Positions 57,906 through 64,000 of a DNA stretch of 64,000 bases are shown here, piece after piece. The notes beneath the pieces were generated by a model. That model did no database searches, had not been told where the DNA came from, and saw only the letters and a list, made by a program, of their open reading frames with translations. A program made the translations under genes and the position numbers. The stretch covers positions 109,941,001 to 110,005,000 of the forward strand of contig CM059584.1 of NCBI GenBank assembly GCA_030407085.1, in the 5' to 3' direction. Origin of the DNA: Trichopria drosophilae (lineage: Eukaryota; Arthropoda; Insecta; Hymenoptera; Diapriidae). Position 1 is the stretch's first letter. The number at the start of each line of letters is the position of its first letter.

Positions 57906-58672
57906 TATGATAAGGGTAGGATATTTTACTTTCGGTATGTAACCATTTAAAATTCATACTTTTTGTGACAAACATTACTTTGAGATTACTTCTTGAATAC
58001 TTTAAATGGTAATTAATACGGAGGTTCGAGATTATTTAAAGAATTCTTTATTTCGAAAGAGTACCAATTGTATAATAAGTGCTTCTATTCTATATACATT
58101 CTTTAAGCTTTGATCTGCTTTTGAGGGAATGAAAACTTATTTCTATAACGAGAGCCGCAATGGAGCATAACAAGCCTACGAGCATCGCGTACTCGCCTAA
58201 CGGCAACAAACATAACTGGTTTTTAAGAATCCTTTGGTGTAGACCCGTAAACGTTTGTGAAGTTTACAATGCTCTTTACTAGTCGGAATAATAAAAACAT
58301 TCGTGATATTCATATATAATGTATGTGTTTATCACGTGATTCACTTTTAATTGGTAATCACGAAAGTTTTTACTATTCTCACTAGTAACATTTTCTACAA
58401 AAGCATTGTAAATTTCATAAACTTATAGTATATTATGTAACAATGGCACAAATACCGATCTAACCGTTGCTTTGCTCGTGCGACAAACTTCGCACCCGTC
58501 GAAGATTCGATATTTTTTAATACGGCGGGCTTGGGACTCGATAATTTGCGCCCGAAGATTTCACTGCAGTGCGCAAAATAAAATTCCCGGAGTGTTAAAA
58601 TACATTTGACTATTCTGGTTTAGAAAATTCTATTCCAGAACAATGTCAAACGTATTTAACTAATACTATTTA
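57906..58672. other. AT-rich spacer
   Basis: No gene recognised. GAATTCTTT words near 58040 recall the cluster at 55390. Confidence 0.3.
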
Positions 58673-59029
58673 CAGTAGAGTCTCGGTGTATTTACCCACT
58701 CGATTCCTCACCTTTCTTTCTCGTTTCGTTATATATTTGCCAAAAGAAGGGGAGCGTCGCACGGTGTTTGATGGACGACGTCTAGCGGACATTTCTTTTG
58801 GATCGATCATCCCCTGGCGAATTTTTAACCGATTTCAGTGAATCCAGGTTTAAAATACTCAGGAAGGATTGTAGAATCACTGTGGAGTGCACATTATTGA
58901 TATCTTTATTTTCCGATTGACAGCGCGTCCTCAAAGTCACCAATATTTAACAACGTAAATAACTCATAGAAGTAGAAGTTGTTTATTTATCGAAGTACGC
59001 TTAGATTAGCTTGAAATTTCTTACTGGGG

Positions 59030-59440
59030 GGTATTTTGGGTCGCAGAATAAGAATCTCGTACCGGATTTGAAAAATTTTAAATGGCGGATCCAATATGGC
59101 GGACAAATTTAAAAAAAATCTTACAATCGCTTAAAAGTTGTTGCTCCGGGTTTTTTTTCGGTCGTAGAATACGAATCTCTTACCGGATTTGCAAAATTCA
59201 AAATGGCAGATCCAATATGGCGGACAAATTTTAAAAAAAATACTTACATTCACTTAAAAGTTGTTCCTCCGAGGTTTTTTAAGGCGCAGAATACGCATCT
59301 CGTACCGGATTTGCAAAATTCAAAATGGCGAATCCAATATGGCGGATGAATTCTTAAAAAATGCTTACATTCGCTTAAAAGTTGTTGCTCCGGGTTTTTT
59401 TTTTGGGTCGCAGAATATGAATTTCGTACGCAGATATATT
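59030..59440. repeat. Four tandem units of about 120 bp (GTCGCAGAATA / ATGGCGGATCC)
   Basis: Units start near 59038, 59160, 59283 and 59404 with GTCGCAGAATAAGAATC, then CGTACCGGATTTG, AAAATGGCGGATCCAATATGG and TTAAAAGTTGTTGCTCCGGG. Inverted relatives at 61605-61830. It is a variant of the GATTACGAATC unit found elsewhere in the window. Confidence 0.8.
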
Positions 59441-59595
59441 ATTCGGGGCCTGAATGCAAATGTGATATTAGTTGTGATATAACAAAAATTGGAAATCATG
59501 TTCTTGAAGTTATGTCGATTTCGGTGCGAATGTTGGTATGCAAGAGCTTGATGAGACATGGATTGCCCACAAGTGAGATTTTCAACATTCTAAAT

Positions 59596-60480
59596 GCGAT
59601 ACCCAGTCAGCACTGGACGTCCAGTGGACGTACATATTTCGTCCATGTTACGTCCATACGTCCAGGACAAAAAATGGACGTAAATGGACGTCCAACGTAC
59701 GTACATCTCCGGACGTTATATGTACGTCCATCTTTGAACACCCAACGGACGTCCATATTACGTCCAAATTAGGTCCAAAAATGTATGGACGTATATCGTA
59801 TGTCCTATGTACGTACATACTTGGACGTCCAATGTACATACTTATGTGGACGTCTAAGGTACGTTCATTTTTCGACCATTCGGACCTGCATTTTTATGGA
59901 CGAATAATGGACGTCCAGTGTACATACACACTTGGAGGTCCAGTGTACTTACTTATGTGGACGTCCACCGTACTTCCATTTTTCGACCATTCGGACCTTC
60001 ATTTTTATGGACGAATAATGGACGTCCAGTGTACATACATACTTGAAGGTCCAGTGTACGTACATAAGTGGACGTCCGCGGCACCTCCATTTTTCCAAGA
60101 AGATGCGGCGCTGCGCGCACAAGATGGCAGCCACGACGACGCGACGCGCTGGTGTGAAGAACTCCTTTGTCTTTTATGGCTCCTTTACACGCGGTACTCC
60201 TTATATTTTTACGTAAATTAATGAAATTCGATAATTTCGGTCGCATTTGTTGGCGTGGATCGTTGGAGACCCGTATAAGTGCAGAAGTGGACATACGTTG
60301 GATATATTACATTACGTATATTTTGTTCACTTAAAGTCCATTTTCGGACCATTGAACGGCCATATTTCGTGCGGAATGTTACAATATTGAACGTAAAATA
60401 ATTTGGACGTTATTAGTCCATAGAATACTAAACGTATATTGGACGACCAATGGACTTGATATGTAAATAATTTACGTCTC
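59596..60480. repeat. TGGACGTCCA word element with 111-bp tandem duplication
   Basis: About 30 copies of ACGTCCA or TGGACGT occupy 59615-60100, with GTACGTACAT words between. A 111-bp unit is repeated: TTTTTCGACCATTCGG begins near 59868 and again near 59979. The 146-codon frame 59781-60221 only reflects these repeats. The left border resembles ATACCCAGTCAGCA. Confidence 0.7.
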
Positions 60481-60492
60481 AGCTACAATTAA

Positions 60493-61251
60493 CCCGTTAA
60501 CGTCAAAATTGCTGTTTTCGAGTACACTCAATGTAATGAAGTGCAACTGAACAAAAAGTGTGGAAAATAATAGACAAACTTTTCAGTGAGTTGTTTTCAT
60601 TGGCAAGGATTACAATGCGCGAAAATGTCAGAAACACGCTAAATATTAAAAAGTTACAACTGCACGATTTCTTTCAATCCATTTTTTGTTCATCAAACGT
60701 TACTTTTACATTGAAGCACCTCATCTTTCTGTATAAAAACTTTTAAAACTACAGCAACTTTTAGTGCAACTAAAAAGTTACGGACCTGAAGAAATTAATT
60801 TTAATGTAACGAATCCAATATGACGACGGAAGGGGTGCATTGCAGGGTAAAATTTCATGATTTTGAACCTCAAGTATGATAAATTTTAAGAAAAAATATT
60901 ATACAACAAAAAGCGTGTAGAATCACTCGAAAAATATAAATGAATTTTTTTCAAATTTTTGTAACTACTTTTAAGTTTTTCGAAAAGGTGCCAATTTCAA
61001 AAATTCAAAAATGTTTCTGAAAACTATAAAAAAATCTTCTTTACTACTATGTGCGTTTTCAATTCCAATAAAAACAGCGTTTAAGGAAAAAAATAGATAA
61101 AAAAATAGCGTGTTTTTGACATTTTTTGCATTTTATCCAAATACGTAAATAGTCGGATGTGGAATTTCAGTAATATTCACCCTAGTTTTTGTTAATTGGC
61201 ATTTCATTACAGTGTAAGTACTCGAATACTGCAATTTTTACGTGGACGGGT
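60493..61251. mobile_element. Foldback element F4, 759 bp, piggyBac-like
   Basis: TTAA precedes CCCGTTAACGTCAAAATTGC; the right end mirrors it (GCAATTTTTACGTGGACGGG) and is followed by TTCA, a one-base change from TTAA. GAGTACACTCAATGTAATG and its mirror CATTACAGTGTAAGTACTC confirm the inversion. Arms are more diverged than in F1-F3. Confidence 0.6.
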
Positions 61252-61481
61252 TCATCATTTTTATCCTGACATGTATAAAAATCTGGAGAATTCCTACATA
61301 CAAGTAATAAAATAATAAACTTCCAGCACTACAAGCGCAATATTTTAATTTGCATTACGAGATATTTAAATTGCGTTTAAACCAAATGTGATTAAAACTT
61401 TTAAGATTCAGTTTGTGGGAGAATATTTTAGTCTTATTTTTAATTTAATAAGCGTTAATATTTATATTGTAAAACATACCG

Positions 61482-61488
<7 letters not shown>

Positions 61489-61567
<79 letters not shown>

Positions 61568-61580
61568 GCGCGCGCGCGCA
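61489..61580. repeat. (CA)n microsatellite followed by (GC)n
   Basis: About 36 CA units run to 61562, followed by a GTGCGCGCG stretch. Frames across it are meaningless. Confidence 0.95.
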
Positions 61581-61604
61581 CACGAAAACGCATATCTGAG
61601 AAAT

Positions 61605-61830
61605 AGATCCGCCATTTTCAATACTGGAAAATCAGGTACGAAATTTGTATTCGTCAATCCAAAACACCCGGGTAACACATTTCAAGCGAAACTAAACATT
61701 TTTTAGAATATTTTTCCGCCATATTAGGATCGCCATGCCATTTTGAATTTTGAAAATCTGGAACGACATTCGTACTCGGCGACCCACAATACCTCAGAGC
61801 AACAAGTTTTAAGCGAAGGTAAGCATTTTT
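61605..61830. repeat. Inverted GGCGGA-type units
   Basis: ATCCGCCATTTTCAATACTG, then CCGCCATATTAGGATCGCC and ATTCGTACTCGGCGACCC are the complement of the units at 59030-59440, completing the inverted arrangement of the composite element. Confidence 0.7.
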
Positions 61831-62065
61831 AGTAAATAAGCCAATAAGAAACCGGAGACAGGCAAATATAACGAGACGGAACCGGACAAATATGCCGGAA
61901 CGTAAATATAGCGGGATGCAAATATACCGGGACTCTACTTTATTCCGATTATTTCACGTCTGTCCTCAAATGCCTAGCGAGAAAGTAACGTTTCCTATTA
62001 ATTTTAGGCATCTTCCTGTACAATTTCTCTCAGTATAAGATGCGTAAACACCGCCTCTTAATAAA

Positions 62066-62120
62066 TGACGTATTATAATATTATATTATAATATTATATT
62101 ATAATATTATAATGTATAAT
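62066..62120. repeat. TATTATAATAT repeat
   Basis: Four to five units of TATTATATTATAA-like sequence, itself palindromic. Confidence 0.85.
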
Positions 62121-62229
62121 AAGCCAGTGTTTATGGTTAATAAGTACATAGTAGCGACAAATAAACACAGGTTCAAATATAATAAACTATTCCCTGAGTA
62201 TTCTTTTGTACGCTAATTTCCCAAGTATT

Positions 62230-62823
62230 CATCCCATGCAGCATATTCCTTTTGAAGAGGTCGTCCAGAGCTCAGTCCAAAGATATCTCCAAAAAGACTC
62301 CTTGAATAGGGTCTTAATTATGATAATCTATAAAACGAGCTCTTAAAGATGTCTTACTTAGGACTTCTTAACATTGTAATGTCGAAGAGGTCTTATGTTT
62401 GAGGTCTTAAATCTATCTCGTTTTGGACCATAACCAAAAAGGATTCCCATTGTTGAGGTCAGTGTTTCTTCCAGAGACTAGGTGGCCTTTTCTATTAATT
62501 TAATCACCATCCAATATATAACTGTACAAACGGTAAAAAGGAACTCAAATAATTATATAAATTAATAATTAAGGTACAAAAATAATATCTACAATTTTCA
62601 GAAATTTGCTTTTTATTTATATTATTTATTTTATATGTCAAAGCTCTCAAATAAGACCTCTTTTCTGAGACCTCATATTTTGGAGGTCTTATAGAGCTCT
62701 TAAAATGGACGCATAAGTCTTCTTAAAGATTACTTTAAAAGCTCTTTCTGATAAGTATTTAAGACATGTTACAATTTTTAAGACTTCTTAAAGAGCACTT
62801 GAAGATTACTTTTTGCTGTTTGG
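62230..62823. repeat. AAGAGCTCTTAA / AGACTTCTTAAAG word element
   Basis: GAAGAGGTC, GAGCTCTTAAAG, GAGGTCTTA and AGGACTTCTTAA on the left face AAGACCTCTTTTC, GGAGGTCTTATAGAG and AAGACTTCTTAAAG on the right. The ends CCCATGCAGCATATTCC and TACTTTTTGCTGTTTGGG are loose inverted partners. No coding content. Confidence 0.55.
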
Positions 62824-63835
62824 GTTCTGACGAGTTGGTACCAAGTGATTTTTATCCATGCACTCGTGTTTAGTTAGTCACGACTAGAATCGTCCACCAT
62901 AGAGAATGATTTACGGATAGATGCATTTTCCGCGACCAAGTTGCATTAGCGTTTTTACGGCGAACGTCGCTAGTCTTGGACATATCCCCACCGTTAGAAC
63001 AAAGTAAGTCGCGGTATAGGCCGATGACATATTGCATATATACGTATGAAGTCACCGATAGGTGCACTACGTGGGATAAGGTGTTCGAACTTTGCTACGA
63101 GGAGTTTGTGCGACCGGCTCAGAGAAAGAGAGACCGTACAAGAACACCGACGGTATCGATTCCGCGGTGGTCAGTCGCGTTTCTCTTCTGATCTCGGGTT
63201 TCAAGGGGGGACTCTTACTAAAGTTCCCGAGGTGTTCAGATGAAACTCGTGGTCGTCGGCTAAACCCGCGCTTCTTGTTTGTGCAATTCCAGATATCCTG
63301 CAGTTCGCGATAACGGGAACCCCATCGTAGAAACTCCACGAAAAATGGAATTCGACAAATCCACTTCCGGTTGCAGCGGAGAACATGGACCGACGCTACG
63401 GGTGAATAAACCTTTTTTCTCCGACCATTGAGAAAAGTGTTTCACACAGTTTCAAAAAATCTTCGTGGTGAAAGTTCGCTTAATTATTTGTTTATTGTTT
63501 CTATGTTGGTTTCAATATTGTTTATTATTGCGGAGGAAGTCTCTGGAGAACATGGTATGTTTTGAAATTTGTGATTCTTATTCACTCATTTTTTAGGCTG
63601 AAACAGAATTCAGTGCTGATGGTGATTTTTACTAGAGTATGTTTATCTAATGGAAAATTTAATGGAACCAGTTAAATAATATTTGGCAACGCATACTTAA
63701 AGTACTTCTTTCATATACCGTGCGTAAAATGTCACTTTTACGTTTCTTTTGTTTGTTCTTTTTAACGTGTCTGTAATTGTATGCCACAAGTGTGTAAAAT
63801 GGTACTTCTATGCACGAACAGTGTAATAGTACATT
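62824..63835. other. GC-richer stretch of unknown nature
   Basis: 62990-63420 is the GC-richest segment of the right end, with overlapping short frames on both strands and an ACTTCCGG motif near 63362. An ATG at about 63384 (MDRRYG, then TGA or a GGTGAAT donor) could be a first exon, but there is no support beyond composition. Confidence 0.3.
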
Positions 63836-63985
63836 GTGCAACGAGGGAGCAAAATAAGTGTTTCTCGACGAGTACGCGTTTGACGCTTGACCGGAGCGAA
63901 ATATAAGCAGCAAAATAGTATTTTGCTCCCGCATGTAATTATTTTGCTACCGCAATATAGGGAGCAAAATTGCATTTTGTGCTTA
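63836..63985. repeat. GGGAGCAAAAT word cluster
   Basis: AGGGAGCAAAATAAG, GCAGCAAAATAGTATTTTGCTCC, ATTTTGCTACC and AGGGAGCAAAATTGCATTTTG alternate in both orientations up to the window end, which may cut the element. Confidence 0.5.
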
Positions 63986-64000
63986 GACTGTGAGATTGCA

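Larger units (their letters stand above)
58673..61940. mobile_element. Composite pogo-like element, 3.27 kb
   Basis: CAGTAGAGTCTCGGTGTATTT and the complement of AAATATACCGGGACTCTACT are flanked by TA. The subterminal parts carry GGCGGA-type repeats in inverted arrangement (59030-59440 and 61600-61830). The middle holds the ACGTCCA repeat, foldback F4 and a (CA)n tract, all probably later insertions. No transposase found. Confidence 0.6.

Noticed and set aside
59781..60221. 146-codon frame with repeated YGRIMDVQCTY segments
   Set aside because: The repeats arise from the 111-bp DNA duplication of the ACGTCCA element; other frames are equally repetitive.
61388..61678. Frames with THTHTH and CVCVCV runs
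   Set aside because: Translations of the (CA)n microsatellite.
63046..63445. Several overlapping short frames on both strands
   Set aside because: Caused by GC-richer sequence with few stops; none shows a domain or consistent splice signals.
1..64000. CRISPR arrays, rRNA and tRNA genes
   Set aside because: The regular short repeats are irregularly spaced and inverted, with no array structure. No rRNA sequence or cloverleaf with box motifs was recognised by eye; a covariance search would be needed to exclude a tRNA.

Overview
The window reads as nuclear DNA of an insect. It is AT-rich and intron-bearing, and it is dominated by transposable-element families typical of arthropods: Penelope, a LINE of the Jockey/CR1 group, pogo-like, piggyBac-like, Mutator-like, EnSpm-like and Helitron elements. 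It also holds a secreted Gly/Tyr-rich protein gene of insect style and a short (CCTAA)n tract. I see no bacterial operons, CRISPR arrays or rRNA genes, and found no tRNA by eye. Only two host genes can be supported, and both had to be assembled from exons.

Region by region. 1-6740: palindromic repeats and AT-rich sequence without genes. 6743-8960: a minus-strand gene for a 127-residue secreted protein (signal peptide, acidic linker, Gly/Tyr-rich tail) with a TATA box. 8960-16830: a pogo-like MITE, inverted-repeat elements and long empty AT-rich stretches. 16834-19050: a decayed Mutator-like transposase followed by a DEDDh exonuclease domain, split by a MITE. 19221-22125: an EnSpm-like transposon remnant with good terminal inverted repeats. 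22321-24021: nested MITEs. 24791-40036: the plus-strand gene for maspardin (SPG21), seven exons and 296 codons, whose first intron starts with a GC donor. Most of its long introns are transposon: piggyBac-like foldbacks, Penelope pieces with hammerhead ribozymes, and a pogo MITE. 40037-48750: short MITEs and long palindromes. 48760-52548 and beyond: a minus-strand LINE with ORF1 and ORF2. 53280-54595: an internally deleted Helitron. 54764-64000: hairpins, a TIR element with a nested pogo MITE, a 3.3-kb composite pogo-like element and word-rich repeats.

How things fit together. The host content is two genes; nearly everything else that can be identified is mobile DNA inserted into mobile DNA. 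Removing the recognised insertions from maspardin introns 4, 5 and 6 leaves about 60-121 bp each, close to its untouched 97-bp intron 3.

Two themes stand out. First, four long foldback elements share TTAA flanks and termini that start with CCC, which suggests piggyBac mobilisation. Second, about fifteen or more separate inverted-repeat blocks are each filled with copies, in both orientations, of their own short word (for example TGGACGTCCA, TTAAGCGT, AAAGAATTCTTT). Such word-saturated elements are the best candidate here for something poorly described. All boundaries and identities were judged by eye, without alignment or database search.
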